Positions 25,228-36,525 are shown, counted from the first letter of the stretch. The stretch: DNA of 55,402 nt from Caryophanon tenue (GCF_001700315.1 NZ_MASJ01000034.1:1-55402), one strand, 5' to 3'. The notes: generated from the letters alone by a model not told the origin. Translations and numbers: made by a program.

Positions 25228-27660
25228 ATGTATAAAACAAAAAGTATTACAATGAAAACGAAAAAAACAGAAACAACGCCCTATGTGGTACCCGCAAAAG
25301 ATGTCATCCAGCAGTTACCACCAGCTGTACAATTACTCTTAAGTGAATGGGTGGCGCAACTTTACGAAAACATCGATACGCTACAAGCGACATTCGCTGA
25401 CGAGCCGTCGCTAATTCAAAGTTATTTAGTGTACAATTTACGCGGTTCTAGAAAGCAAAAACTGTCGCTAGATGATGACCTTATCGCATTCTTTTCAAAA
25501 GTAACCTTCTCAACCTTATTAGATGAAATGGCTACGTTTTATACACACTGTACATATACAGTAGATGACAAAACGATACATTTCGGTGTCGATAAAATTG
25601 CGATTAGTAAACTCGGTGTCACGATTGAGGGTACACAAAAGAAAGTGTCACTCTCTCACCAAGCCTTTTTCTTATTACGTGCTTTAGAGCTTGAGTTCAG
25701 CCAAAAAGCAACAATACATGCACTTGTTCCATATGCACAGCAAAAAGTAGACGACAATCCACTGGATGCGCATCGTAAAATACTAGAACACGATGATATG
25801 CGAAGCTACTATATGCAATATGAACCGACGACAGCAATACTTATTTATATGTTATTCTCACGCAAATTGTTCAATGTATGCGCAAACCACTATAAATTTG
25901 AGCCTGAGTTCACAATGCTCACGGACTTCCATTTACTTAAGACAAAAGTGGTTGTCGATGCACTTTACCGAAAATATAGCATCGCGAAACAAACAACGGC
26001 TGAACAACAAATAAAAGGCTTAAAAACAAAGCTCGATGAAGCAACTACAAAGCTCGACAAACAAAAAGAACTCACAAAAAAGAAACAAGAACAGCTCGAT
26101 ACTTTTAAAAAGGAACAACCGACAAAAGCGACACCGTTAAAAGCAGACCCGAAAATGAAGGAATTTGAGCAACAAATTACAGCACTAAAAGCGGATTTAA
26201 CAACGAAAAATAGAGAATATGATTTGCATATGCGCATGAAACAAAGTGACATCGACCGTAAACAACAAGAACTTGATGAGGTAAAAAGAGAGCGCTCGAC
26301 ACTTCAACAGCAAGTACATGAACTAAAAGCAATACAACAGCAAATGACACAACAGCCGACTGTTTCAACCATTGATGAATGGCTATCAATTGGTCAAGAA
26401 CTACTTCAGCAAACAACTGAACAACAGCATGATGCCATTACAGCCTTTTTTGCATCCTATGTAACGCTTGCTGAACAACGCTTCGCAAAACAGCAACCTA
26501 AAAGCTCAACAACCGATGTATTCGGCTATTATGAAGCAAAATTCGGTGGACACTACATTCATTTTTTGAATGGACAAGTAGAGCGCATTAAAAATTTGCC
26601 AAACAATGTTTATTTACGCGACCAACAGTTTGTGCGCGTCACTGAAAATTTCGAGTACGTGGAGCGCTACTATCATTACTTTTATGACGGACCAGTTGTC
26701 AATCCACAAGCGTTTAGTATTGTGACATATCATGATGACAAACCATATGTATATGATGCTGGACAAATGATGCCACTAAAATTAAAAAGTGATGAGCAAG
26801 CGCGTGAAGGTCAAATTGTCGCCTTCTCTAAAACCTATGACATGCTTCGTTATTATTTAGAGGCAAACGTCAATACGCTAGACCATTACGCTGCTTCTAT
26901 TAACGCAAAAGGTCATGCATTTTATTACGTGCAACAGCTTATCGGTACAGGTGCAGTCGTTATCGAGCCATTCACGAATAAGGTAACCTATATGGAATTA
27001 CCACAAGATCATAATGTCCAACAATATGAAGGCTTCACGTACAGTGATGGTGAAGTCGTGCATATCTTCGGTAAGCATGGATTTTATGAACGCTCTGACT
27101 TTTATACGAAGCGCGAGTTTGCAACAATTGAGGAACTAGCGGAGCAGTGCTTTATCCGTAAAACCAATCGTGAGCTAGTCATTTTACAATACGACCCAAA
27201 AAAGTTCACACCGGTCGTAGGGGAAGTTGTGGCGATTGACGAGCATCATCGTTATTTATATCGTGAAACAACTGAATCCACAGTGGCAGAAACGATTGAA
27301 CAACGTAAGCTTGCTTATATCGACCCAGCACAGCCCAAAAAAGAACAGCCTGTTTATTCAGCCGTACCAAATAACAACAAGCCGTCAATTACCGTCGTTA
27401 CGAATACCACCTATGCCAATAACTATAAAGTGCATTTAGAGCCGTATTTCAATGTACAACTTGTCGATGCATTTGAAGGCGAAGCAAAAGTGATGCAAGC
27501 TGCACGTAAAGCCGAATTAATTGTGCTATGTACACAGCATTTAAACCACCCTATTTCGAAAAAGATTCAAAAAGAATTTCCAGGACGCTATTTCTTAGAC
27601 CATTCTGAAGGCGGCAACTTACTAGCATTGAACTTGCAAAATCATTTCCGTTTAGCGTAA
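25228..27660 (+). CDS. Large cytosolic coiled-coil protein of unknown function with DUF2325-like C-terminus
   Basis: 810 residues from ATG 25228 with AGGAGG upstream; an earlier ATG at 25204 has no site. No signal or membrane segment is seen. Residues about 1-250 are a helical domain (LPPAVQLLLSEWVAQLYENI). Residues about 255-385 are a strongly predicted coiled coil of Lys, Gln and Glu heptads. Residues about 400-700 hold a Tyr/His-rich beta-like region. The last 90 residues (ITVVTNTTYANNYKVHLEPY, then AARKAELIVLCTQHLNHPIS) resemble the Rossmann-like DUF2325 domain: a beta strand, a V-x-A-x-x-G-x-x-like run, then ADLIV-type strand and His. The family is not recognised as a whole. It is monocistronic with a strong terminator. 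Confidence 0.65.
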   Translation: MYKTKSITMKTKKTETTPYVVPAKDVIQQLPPAVQLLLSEWVAQLYENIDTLQATFADEPSLIQSYLVYNLRGSRKQKLSLDDDLIAFFSKVTFSTLLDEMATFYTHCTYTVDDKTIHFGVDKIAISKLGVTIEGTQKKVSLSHQAFFLLRALELEFSQKATIHALVPYAQQKVDDNPLDAHRKILEHDDMRSYYMQYEPTTAILIYMLFSRKLFNVCANHYKFEPEFTMLTDFHLLKTKVVVDALYRKYSIAKQTTAEQQIKGLKTKLDEATTKLDKQKELTKKKQEQLDTFKKEQPTKATPLKADPKMKEFEQQITALKADLTTKNREYDLHMRMKQSDIDRKQQELDEVKRERSTLQQQVHELKAIQQQMTQQPTVSTIDEWLSIGQELLQQTTEQQHDAITAFFASYVTLAEQRFAKQQPKSSTTDVFGYYEAKFGGHYIHFLNGQVERIKNLPNNVYLRDQQFVRVTENFEYVERYYHYFYDGPVVNPQAFSIVTYHDDKPYVYDAGQMMPLKLKSDEQAREGQIVAFSKTYDMLRYYLEANVNTLDHYAASINAKGHAFYYVQQLIGTGAVVIEPFTNKVTYMELPQDHNVQQYEGFTYSDGEVVHIFGKHGFYERSDFYTKREFATIEELAEQCFIRKTNRELVILQYDPKKFTPVVGEVVAIDEHHRYLYRETTESTVAETIEQRKLAYIDPAQPKKEQPVYSAVPNNNKPSITVVTNTTYANNYKVHLEPYFNVQLVDAFEGEAKVMQAARKAELIVLCTQHLNHPISKKIQKEFPGRYFLDHSEGGNLLALNLQNHFRLA

Positions 27661-27664
27661 AAGG

Positions 27665-27704
27665 AAATTCCCGACACGGAAGGAGTTCGTGTCGGGGATT
27701 TTTG
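27665..27704 (+). terminator. Terminator of the coiled-coil protein gene
   Basis: A 14-bp GC-rich inverted repeat (CCCGACACG/CGTGTCGGG core) with a 9-nt loop and five T residues starts four bases after the stop codon. Confidence 0.85.
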
Positions 27705-27715
27705 CGTGTCTTTCA

Positions 27716-28096
27716 TTAAACAGCTTGTGTCGCGAGTAAACGGTAGTGACGAATGACATTACGTACAATGCGTTCTTCATCTGCTGTAAATGCCGGTACC
27801 GCAAATGGGCGATACACAAGCTGGAATGTGCCATATGGTAAATCCCATTCTTTCGCAGGTGCTTCAATATGCTGCTCACCTAATTCAGCGTATGCGTCAT
27901 AAACCGTTTTGACTGTGTAGTCGCATGATACAGCTACCTCTTCGGTAAACGCGGAATTTCCAAAATGCTTATGCCATGCTGCGTCGACATCGGCAAGCAT
28001 ATATTGTAACACCTCGTTATTAATAAACGACTTTAATTCATTCACTTCATAAATAAAATAAGCGGCGATATTTTGTGCACTGTACTTGTTCGTCAT
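27716..28096 (-). CDS. Small soluble protein of unknown function
   Basis: 126 residues from ATG 28096 (AAAGGAG site); a TTG three codons upstream is less likely. The protein is acidic, aromatic-rich and without membrane segments (IAAYFIYEVNELKSFINNEV, ADVDAAWHKHFG, YDAYAELGEQ). I do not recognise a family. It is the nearest gene on the minus strand downstream of the SAM-I riboswitch, but more than 430 bases lie between, so control by that element is uncertain. Confidence 0.6.
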   Translation of the reverse strand: MTNKYSAQNIAAYFIYEVNELKSFINNEVLQYMLADVDAAWHKHFGNSAFTEEVAVSCDYTVKTVYDAYAELGEQHIEAPAKEWDLPYGTFQLVYRPFAVPAFTADEERIVRNVIRHYRLLATQAV

Positions 28097-28530
28097 TCGT
28101 TTCAACTCCTTTACTCGGGATTTGGATTTGTTAGGGGGAACAAATCATTCTGCTAATTACTGATTAGTATAAACATCCTTTGCACCATTGTCAATAATGT
28201 TTATAAAATTACTAGGTTTTAAAAGCGTATATTTTCTGAATCTTCATTAGAGCGACAGTTCCTCATATGAGAGTGGCTGTCCTCGTTCATTCGCAAATGA
28301 GCAAAATCCTTATTACACCGGCATTTTCAGCTATTCAACTTTACCTTTTGTTCGCAAATGGGCGCCATAATTTTTTCAAATACAGATGAGTACTCTACAC
28401 CGAATGAGGTTTGAAAATCGCAGCGAATGAGCTATCCCTTTCATTTTCTTATGGTTTTACTAGGTTTTAAAATCCAACGGTATACACTCAGGTCATCTTT
28501 CCTGAGAAGGATTTTTTCTCGCATGAGAGA
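28097..28530. other. Gene-free stretch between SAM riboswitch and the next minus-strand gene
   Basis: No open frame with a ribosome site is visible on either strand. The stretch contains a perfect 16-bp direct repeat (28209-28224 and 28457-28472) 248 bases apart, and recurrent short words such as CGCAAATG. It looks like a remnant region where the gene once controlled by the riboswitch may have been lost. Confidence 0.4.
28209..28472. repeat. 16-bp perfect direct repeats flanking 232 bp
   Basis: TTACTAGGTTTTAAAA occurs at 28209-28224 and again at 28457-28472. The interval has no inverted terminal repeats or transposase. The repeat could be a recombination scar or chance in A/T-rich DNA, although 16 identical bases is long for chance in this interval. 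Confidence 0.55.
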
Positions 28531-28533
28531 AAC

Positions 28534-28750
28534 AAAAAACCCTCTTCTGTATAAGAAGAGGGATGGTTGTCCTCCTCTTATCTTTCAAGCTCATATGAGA
28601 ACTTGTAGGAATTAGCACCGTACTAATTCGTCATTAGTCGGTTGCTGGGTATCATCGGGCCTATTCCCTCCACCACTCTGGATAAGAGTTATTGAGTTGT
28701 ACGTTTCGTTGTTGAGACTTAGTATAGACCACTCATTCTCTTTATGTCAA
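28534..28750 (-). ncRNA. SAM-I (S-box) riboswitch with its own promoter and terminator
   Basis: Minus strand. Promoter TTGACA (28745-28750) and TATACT (28721-28726) are 18 bp apart. The aptamer begins at about 28688 with CTCTTATC (P1), then GGTGGAGGGA (28665-28674), GGCCCGATGA (28652-28661) and CAGCAACC (28640-28647), the invariant S-box core. P1 closes with GATAAGAG near 28575-28583. A 9-bp terminator hairpin (arms 28554-28562 and 28540-28548) with six T residues follows. The 3' side of P1 can pair with the terminator arm as an alternative antiterminator. SAM binding should cause termination. No methionine or sulfur gene follows it. Confidence 0.9.
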
Positions 28751-28815
28751 CAGAAAAATCAGATAATTTTTTATTTACGACAAGCGGACGATATCAATGA
28801 CTTGGCTCAATGTAG

Positions 28816-28843
28816 TTGTTTTCAATTTCTAGAAGAATATATT
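28816..28843 (+). promoter_or_regulatory. Candidate promoter of the nitroreductase gene
   Basis: TTGTTT (28816-28821) and TATATT (28838-28843) are 16 bp apart, upstream of the nitroreductase. The expected start point is about 28850, immediately before the hairpin at 28851-28875. Confidence 0.45.
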
Positions 28844-28850
28844 AAGATGA

Positions 28851-28879
28851 AACGTAGAGATATGCTCTCTACGTTTTTA
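28851..28879 (+). promoter_or_regulatory. Perfect 5' hairpin with T tract in the nitroreductase leader
   Basis: Arms AACGTAGAGA and TCTCTACGTT (10 bp, perfect) with a 5-nt loop are followed by TTT. The hairpin lies at the predicted 5' end of the message, 25 bases before the start codon. It may be an attenuator, a 5' stabiliser, or the terminator of an upstream transcript. Confidence 0.5.
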
Positions 28880-28903
28880 TTACATATTCAAGGGGGATTT
28901 CAA

Positions 28904-29635
28904 ATGGTACGCGATTTATTACGCGCTCACGCATCCGTTCGTAAATATACAGGTGACGTGATTCCGAAAGAAACAGTAATTGACTTAATTGAAACAGCAC
29001 AAATGGCAGCAAGCTCTCACTTTGTGCAAGCATATAGTGTCATTTGGGTAACGGATGAAGAGAAAAAACAAAAGCTTGGCGAGTTATCTAAAAATGACTT
29101 CCAGTTCAAAACAGCAGGCGCATCATTTTTATTTTGTGTAGATTTCCAACGTCTTTATCAAGCTGGGAAAAAACACGGTGTCGAAATTTCAGCAGACTCT
29201 GCTGAAAATGTACTTGTCGGCGTAGCGGACGTTAGTTTATTCGCGCAAAATTTCGTCATTGCAGCGGAAGCACAAGGCTACGGTATTTGCTACATCGGCG
29301 GCGCGCGCACAAACCCTGCTGAAATTAGCGAGCTGTTCAATTTACCAGGGTACGTGTTCCCATTATTTGCGATGACAATTGGTACACCGACAAAAGTAAA
29401 TGAAACAAAACCTCGTTTACCAGTAGCGGCTGTTCTACATGAAAACAGCTATAATGTTGAACAATACGATACGGTATTAGACGAGTATGATCGCATTATG
29501 GAAGACTATTATGCTAGTCGTTCATCGAATCAAAAAATATCAAACTGGACGAAGCAAATGGCCGATTATTTAGTTGAGCAAAACCGCCCGTTCATCAAAG
29601 ATTTCTTAGCAACAAAAGGCTTTACGTGGAAATAA
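28904..29635 (+). CDS. nfrA: Oxygen-insensitive NADPH nitroreductase/FMN reductase, NfrA-like
   Basis: 243 residues from ATG 28904 behind AAGGGGG; the open frame continues upstream to 28697 but crosses the promoter and hairpin and is not coding there. Motifs: HASVRKYTGDVIP (FMN phosphate site), AAQ-type AQMAASSHFVQAYSVIW, GVADVSLFAQNFVIAAEAQG and YGICYIGGARTNP. It reduces nitro groups, quinones or flavins with NADPH. B. subtilis NfrA1 is of similar length. Confidence 0.87.
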   Translation: MVRDLLRAHASVRKYTGDVIPKETVIDLIETAQMAASSHFVQAYSVIWVTDEEKKQKLGELSKNDFQFKTAGASFLFCVDFQRLYQAGKKHGVEISADSAENVLVGVADVSLFAQNFVIAAEAQGYGICYIGGARTNPAEISELFNLPGYVFPLFAMTIGTPTKVNETKPRLPVAAVLHENSYNVEQYDTVLDEYDRIMEDYYASRSSNQKISNWTKQMADYLVEQNRPFIKDFLATKGFTWK

Positions 29636-29641
29636 ACCATT

Positions 29642-29697
29642 AAAAAAAAGCGCTAGGCGAATGTCTCGTTTGACATGTTACCTAGCGCTTTTTTTGT
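29642..29697. terminator. Bidirectional terminator with nested hairpin
   Basis: Arms AAAAAAGCGCTAGG/CCTAGCGCTTTTTT enclose 23 bases that contain a smaller AATGTC/GACATT helix. It separates the convergent nitroreductase and unknown membrane protein genes. Confidence 0.85.
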
Positions 29698-29701
29698 TTA
29701 T

Positions 29702-31369
29702 TTACAGTCCATCAATTTGTAATTGTTTGACTGGTAAGAACTGCTCACCAGTTTGTGCAAAAGTCATGGTTACTGTGTCGCCTACTTCTAAATAAATAGC
29801 AAGTGGCACTGTTTCTGAGCTTACAATATAGTTATTGCCATCTGCTGCTAAAAACGATACGAGTGTAAATTCGCCCGAACGTTCTTTATATACGCGCGTT
29901 ACAGCAACTGTCGCTGTTGCTTCTTCAGCGTTTGATGTACCATCTACAGTCGCCCCACCTCTACTTAATGCAGTACGGTATAAGCGTAACGCTTCATTTG
30001 GCGTTGCAGCATACGCTGAAATTTCTGGATTTGATGCTGATACAACGAAGTAATTTTGTAGGAAGCCTTTTGAATCGAGCACAGCCGTTAACCAGCTTGC
30101 TTCCCCGTAGAAATTGTATAGAATCGGCATTTCACCTTGCCATTCTTTTTCAACGAATTGACGTTCTACAATATCAAGCGCACCGCGTGAATCCATATAT
30201 GACTCTTCAACATTTCCTGTATAATACGTTGCTTCACCTGTTCGCGCATTCGTTAACGCGTAACCAAGCATTGAATCAACGCCCTCTTTTGGACTTGTGA
30301 AATCTGTGAAGTAATACATATCGCCCTCTTCGTTAAAAATTGGGCTTACATTGGCTTCCGTTCCTTCATCAGACGGCAATTTTACATCTTTCTTACCGAA
30401 ACGACTATTCCAATAACCATGTACATAATTACCGTAGTAGCTGTTTTGTAAACTAACCGCTTCTGGTGACACTGCGCCATCAATAAACGCCGGCACATCG
30501 GCTAATGCATATTTTGTCGTTTCGCCTGTTGCCGCATCGACCATAATGATACCTTCTACATCAAAACCGTTACGCATCGAAATAAAATTACCATACGTAC
30601 GAATATAATAAGGCTTGCCATCTTCATCTACTTCTAACTGTGGGTCGCCATAAAAAATTAATGTTGGATATTCAAGTCGCATATAACGCTCTAAATTTTT
30701 GTTTAAATATGCAGACGGCACATACGTCATTTCTGCTTGAATAAATTTCGGATTCGCTGATGAGTCTGTTGCGCTCATCGTGAAATAACCAGGTGTTGTA
30801 TCCCCATTCCACCATTTGAAAAACCCTGAAAACTCAACCGGTGCAATGTATACATACGCATCATTTACCTTTTGAATTTGTAAATCACCTAGCTCATAAA
30901 AACTTGTGTTTGGTACTTGGCTAAATGCCTTTTTCATTTTATTTTCTGCATATTGTGGTGGTACACTTGCTGGCGTTTGCTTTTCATCAAATGCTTTTAA
31001 CTCCACCTCTTCTTGCATGCTTGCAGATTCGAATTTATCGTTTGCATTCCATAACGGTGCTGAAAAAATCGCCGCTACTAATACAAGTGATGCAATAAAT
31101 AAGATCCCTTTAATTAGTTGTTCTTTTCCTTTAGCAAATAAAGCACCAACTAATGTTCCGGCAACAATAACCGGCCAAAATGCATGCCAGTTGACGTCCA
31201 TCTTCGTCACGTATGCAACGATAGCTGTAATGATAAAGCTCAGTACAAAAATAGTCGCTGCCGCTGTTGTTTGTTGCTTCACTGTAAAGCTCGCTGGTTT
31301 TCGTAACGGTACAATGAGCAGCGTTAACACAACAGCCGCAATCGCAGCGTACATAAATAAATTCCCCAT
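29702..31369 (-). CDS. Membrane protein with large extracytoplasmic domain, unknown function
   Basis: 555 residues from ATG 31369 behind AAGGGTG; a GTG three codons earlier lies too close to the site. Four membrane helices occupy about residues 3-105. The remaining 450 residues are probably outside the membrane: VYIAPVEFSGFFKWWNGDTT, DSSANPKFIQAEM, TYGNFISMRNGFDVEG, DFTSPKEGVDSMLGYALTNA. Repeated strands ending in 'ATGETTKY' and 'RTGEATYY' resemble PepSY-like or propeptide-like repeats, and the C-terminus is a small beta domain. I do not recognise a named family. It is monocistronic. Confidence 0.6.
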   Translation of the reverse strand: MGNLFMYAAIAAVVLTLLIVPLRKPASFTVKQQTTAAATIFVLSFIITAIVAYVTKMDVNWHAFWPVIVAGTLVGALFAKGKEQLIKGILFIASLVLVAAIFSAPLWNANDKFESASMQEEVELKAFDEKQTPASVPPQYAENKMKKAFSQVPNTSFYELGDLQIQKVNDAYVYIAPVEFSGFFKWWNGDTTPGYFTMSATDSSANPKFIQAEMTYVPSAYLNKNLERYMRLEYPTLIFYGDPQLEVDEDGKPYYIRTYGNFISMRNGFDVEGIIMVDAATGETTKYALADVPAFIDGAVSPEAVSLQNSYYGNYVHGYWNSRFGKKDVKLPSDEGTEANVSPIFNEEGDMYYFTDFTSPKEGVDSMLGYALTNARTGEATYYTGNVEESYMDSRGALDIVERQFVEKEWQGEMPILYNFYGEASWLTAVLDSKGFLQNYFVVSASNPEISAYAATPNEALRLYRTALSRGGATVDGTSNAEEATATVAVTRVYKERSGEFTLVSFLAADGNNYIVSSETVPLAIYLEVGDTVTMTFAQTGEQFLPVKQLQIDGL

Positions 31370-31494
31370 AACGTTCACCCTTTCTTATAGTTGTTTTACG
31401 GAAACGTTTACAAAAAGGTTTCATCTTTCTGCATGCAAAAGGATTCCGCTTCTCATATGCCGAATATATTGCGGTATAAAGGAGTTGTTCTCTC

Positions 31495-32139
31495 ATGCGT
31501 TTACCACTACTCGTTGCCGCTCTATTTGCCGTACTGTACACCTTTTTTAACGCCTTGATTCCGGCACATCTCGACGTATTCGTGAAAATCATACCGATGC
31601 TTCTACTTATGTATACAGTATGGCGTCAACATCCTGCAGACGTATCATTTCAACGTTGGCTTATCATTAGCTTATTCTTTTGTATGCTTGGTGATGCAAC
31701 AATTGGCTTTCAGTTTTTAGTCGGTTTGCTTTGTTTTTTAATTGGTCATATTAGTTATATTTATACATTTCGTAAAGTGCGTGCACGTGTTGTCCCACGC
31801 TCGGTCACACTTGTTCTGATGCTTTACGGAGCCGTTATGTTGACGGTCTTTTTTACAACGCTCATACAAGCACAGGATTATGTATTGTTACTCGCCATTT
31901 GTGTGTATATTTGCGCAATTTTAGCGATGGGGCTTACCGCCTTTTCAACGATGAACCGTTATTTATATAGCGGGGCGATTTTATTTATTATCTCAGACAG
32001 TATACTTGCTGTTAATTTATTCGTTATGCCAATTCCATTGGCACATGAACTTGTGATGCTTACGTATTACAGCGCACAATTTTGCTTTAGCTATAGCGTG
32101 TGTGATTATTCCGAATTTCGAAATAAAGTGATACAATAA
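31495..32139 (+). CDS. YhhN family membrane protein (lysoplasmalogenase-like)
   Basis: 214 residues with about eight membrane helices. Conserved acidic positions of the YhhN/TMEM86 family are present: FFCMLGDATIGF in the third helix and FIISDSILAVNLF late. Mammalian members hydrolyse lysoplasmalogens; bacterial members are less studied. AAAGGAG is well placed. It lies 30 bp upstream of pepT and may be co-transcribed with it. Confidence 0.8.
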   Translation: MRLPLLVAALFAVLYTFFNALIPAHLDVFVKIIPMLLLMYTVWRQHPADVSFQRWLIISLFFCMLGDATIGFQFLVGLLCFLIGHISYIYTFRKVRARVVPRSVTLVLMLYGAVMLTVFFTTLIQAQDYVLLLAICVYICAILAMGLTAFSTMNRYLYSGAILFIISDSILAVNLFVMPIPLAHELVMLTYYSAQFCFSYSVCDYSEFRNKVIQ

Positions 32140-32168
32140 TGATACGATTTTAAAGGAGGCTTTTTCTT

Positions 32169-33395
32169 ATGAAAGAACAAGTAATTGAACGTTTAATACG
32201 TTACGTACAAGTCGATACACAATCAGACTTTAATTCAACAACAACACCATCAACACAAAAGCAATTTGATTTATTACACATGCTTGAAAAAGAGCTAGCA
32301 GACATCGGTTTAACAGATATTATACTTGATGAATACGGTTATTTATTTGCGACATTACCAAGCAATACCGATAAAGAGGTCCCAACAATTGGCTTTTTAG
32401 CACATGTCGATACGACAACAGATTTCTCAGGGACAAATGTAAAACCACAACGTATTGATCACTATGATGGTGGCGACATCGTGCTCAACGATTCACTAAC
32501 AATGACAGTGGCGGATTTCCCTGAGCTTGCAGGCTACAAAGGACAAACGCTTATTACAACAGATGGTACAACACTACTTGGTGCAGATGATAAAGCTGGC
32601 ATTGCAGAAATTATGACAGCGATGCACTATTTAGTACAAAATCCACATATTAAGCACGGTGACATTCGTGTAGCCTTTACACCGGACGAAGAAATCGGTC
32701 GTGGTCCCCATAAGTTTGACGTCGAAAAATTCAGTGCAGACTACGCTTATACGATGGATGGTGGCCCGCTTGGCGAGCTGCAATACGAGAGCTTTAATGC
32801 AGCTGGTGTCAAAGTTACAACACGTGGTACAAGCGTACACCCAGGCTCAGCAAAAAATAAAATGGTCAATGCTATCACAATGGCTATCCAATTCCAAAAT
32901 GAAATGCCCAATGATGCTGTTCCTGAAAAAACGGAAGGGTATGAAGGTTTTATTCACTTAATGAGTTTTGATGGTCATATTGAAGAAGCGAAGATGAGCT
33001 ATATTATTCGCGACCATGACCGCGAAAAATTCGAGGAGAAAAAGGAGCATATGCGCCGTACTGAAAAAATGATTCAAGCAATTTACGGTGACGACGCGAT
33101 TACGGTTGAAATTGAAGACCAATACTACAATATGGGTGAGAAAATCACACCGGTATTTGAAATTGTCGATATCGTAAAAGAAGCATTTGCGACATTAAAG
33201 ATTGAACCACTAATTCAACCAATCCGTGGCGGTACAGACGGCTCACAATTATCATTTATGGGCTTACCGACACCGAATATTTTTGCAGGCGGCGAAAATA
33301 TGCACGGGAAATACGAATATGTATCTGCGGAAACGATGGAAAAAGCGACGCAAGTTATTATTGAAATCGTACAGTTATTCGAACAAAAAGCATAA
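32169..33395 (+). CDS. pepT: Peptidase T (tripeptide aminopeptidase)
   Basis: 408 residues, the usual length. Di-zinc site residues of M20 peptidases: His-x-Asp in [12 protein letters not shown], bridging Asp in [14 protein letters not shown], Glu-Glu in [14 protein letters not shown], Asp in [16 protein letters not shown] and His in [13 protein letters not shown]. PepT removes N-terminal residues from tripeptides in the cytosol. AAAGGAGG precedes the start. Confidence 0.93.
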   Translation: MKEQVIERLIRYVQVDTQSDFNSTTTPSTQKQFDLLHMLEKELADIGLTDIILDEYGYLFATLPSNTDKEVPTIGFLAHVDTTTDFSGTNVKPQRIDHYDGGDIVLNDSLTMTVADFPELAGYKGQTLITTDGTTLLGADDKAGIAEIMTAMHYLVQNPHIKHGDIRVAFTPDEEIGRGPHKFDVEKFSADYAYTMDGGPLGELQYESFNAAGVKVTTRGTSVHPGSAKNKMVNAITMAIQFQNEMPNDAVPEKTEGYEGFIHLMSFDGHIEEAKMSYIIRDHDREKFEEKKEHMRRTEKMIQAIYGDDAITVEIEDQYYNMGEKITPVFEIVDIVKEAFATLKIEPLIQPIRGGTDGSQLSFMGLPTPNIFAGGENMHGKYEYVSAETMEKATQVIIEIVQLFEQKA

Positions 33396-33405
33396 TCGAG
33401 ACATA

Positions 33406-33445
33406 AAAACCCCCCTTAGCCAATATTTGTGCTAAAGGGGGTTTT
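33406..33445 (+). terminator. Terminator of pepT
   Basis: An A/C arm (AAAACCCCCC-TTAGC) pairs with GCTAAA-GGGGGTTTT across a 10-nt loop. It can also act on the minus strand behind glpK. Confidence 0.8.
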
Positions 33446-33488
33446 CTGCGGGATACTACGTCACATCGCGAACCCGTTTCACGCTATT

Positions 33489-35793
<2,305 letters not shown>

Positions 35794-35828
35794 ATAAACT
35801 CCCCCTTTATGAAATATGATTATGGGTA

Positions 35829-35966
35829 CAAAAAAGTCCACGTCTCAAAAACCTACAAATATATTTTTGAAATATATTCCCTGTAGATTTTAAGACGTGG
35901 ACTCCAATACTCAACCACAAAATGTTAACTTATTGTCATTTTATTAATTTAATTCCAATAAGTCAA
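35829..35966 (-). promoter_or_regulatory. glpFK promoter and GlpP antitermination leader
   Basis: Minus strand: TTGACT (35961-35966) and TAAAAT (35938-35943) are 17 bp apart. The leader then has an 11-bp perfect stem (arms 35893-35903 and 35835-35845) with a secondary inner helix, followed by a run of six T residues. In B. subtilis GlpP bound to glycerol-3-phosphate prevents termination at such inverted repeats. The site is inferred from position, shape and the presence of glpP. Confidence 0.75.
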
Positions 35967-35970
35967 CGTT

Positions 35971-36525
35971 TTATTGCAAATTTGCCCACAATTCTGTATT
36001 TGATGTTGTAATTGCGACAGCACCCGCTTGTAATGCTAATTGTGCTTCGTCATTTGAACGAATTAAGCCACCTGTAATAATCGGGATATTCGTCTTTGCA
36101 TACACTTCCTGGATCATCGCTGGAATGATACCTGGCAGTAATTCAATATAATCTGGCTGCGTCTGTTCAATTAAAGAATAGCTCTTTTCAAGTGCAATTG
36201 TATCGATTAAAAACACACGTTGAATCGCGATGATGCCGCGAGCTTTCGCTTTTAAAATAATATTCGAGCGTGTCGAAATAATTGCTGCTGGGCGTACTTC
36301 ATTACATAAATAATCTGCCCCGAAATTATCTGTTTTTAAGCCATGTATTAAATCCGCATGAATAATTAACTTTTTACCATGTCGCTCAGCTTCCTGCTTT
36401 AATGAACGTAATTGTCCGATATTAACCTCAAGAATAACAATGTATTCAAATGCACTGCTGAGTAACTTATCAAACTGCTTGACGGTTCTTGCTGCTGGAA
36501 TTACTGCTTGACCTTTCAATGACAT
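35971..36525 (-). CDS. glpP: Glycerol uptake operon antiterminator GlpP
   Basis: 184 residues of TIM-barrel-like fold: VIPAARTVKQFDKLLSS, IHADLIHGLKTDNFGADYLC, IISTRSNIILKAKARGI, PDYIELLPGIIP and IPIITGGLIRSNDEAQLAL, which form the GlpP phosphate-binding site. It binds glycerol-3-phosphate and leader RNA to allow read-through into glpF and glpD. The start has AAAGGGG. It is placed between glpD and glpF on the same strand. Confidence 0.93.
   Translation of the reverse strand: MSLKGQAVIPAARTVKQFDKLLSSAFEYIVILEVNIGQLRSLKQEAERHGKKLIIHADLIHGLKTDNFGADYLCNEVRPAAIISTRSNIILKAKARGIIAIQRVFLIDTIALEKSYSLIEQTQPDYIELLPGIIPAMIQEVYAKTNIPIITGGLIRSNDEAQLALQAGAVAITTSNTELWANLQ

Noticed and set aside
28441-28524. 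27-codon frame directly after the SAM riboswitch terminator
   Set aside because: Attractive position as a riboswitch target, but there is no ribosome site before the ATG and the peptide has no recognisable features.
28697-28903. N-terminal extension of the nitroreductase
   Set aside because: Crosses the riboswitch promoter region, the nfrA promoter and a hairpin; the ribosome site and conserved start are at 28904.
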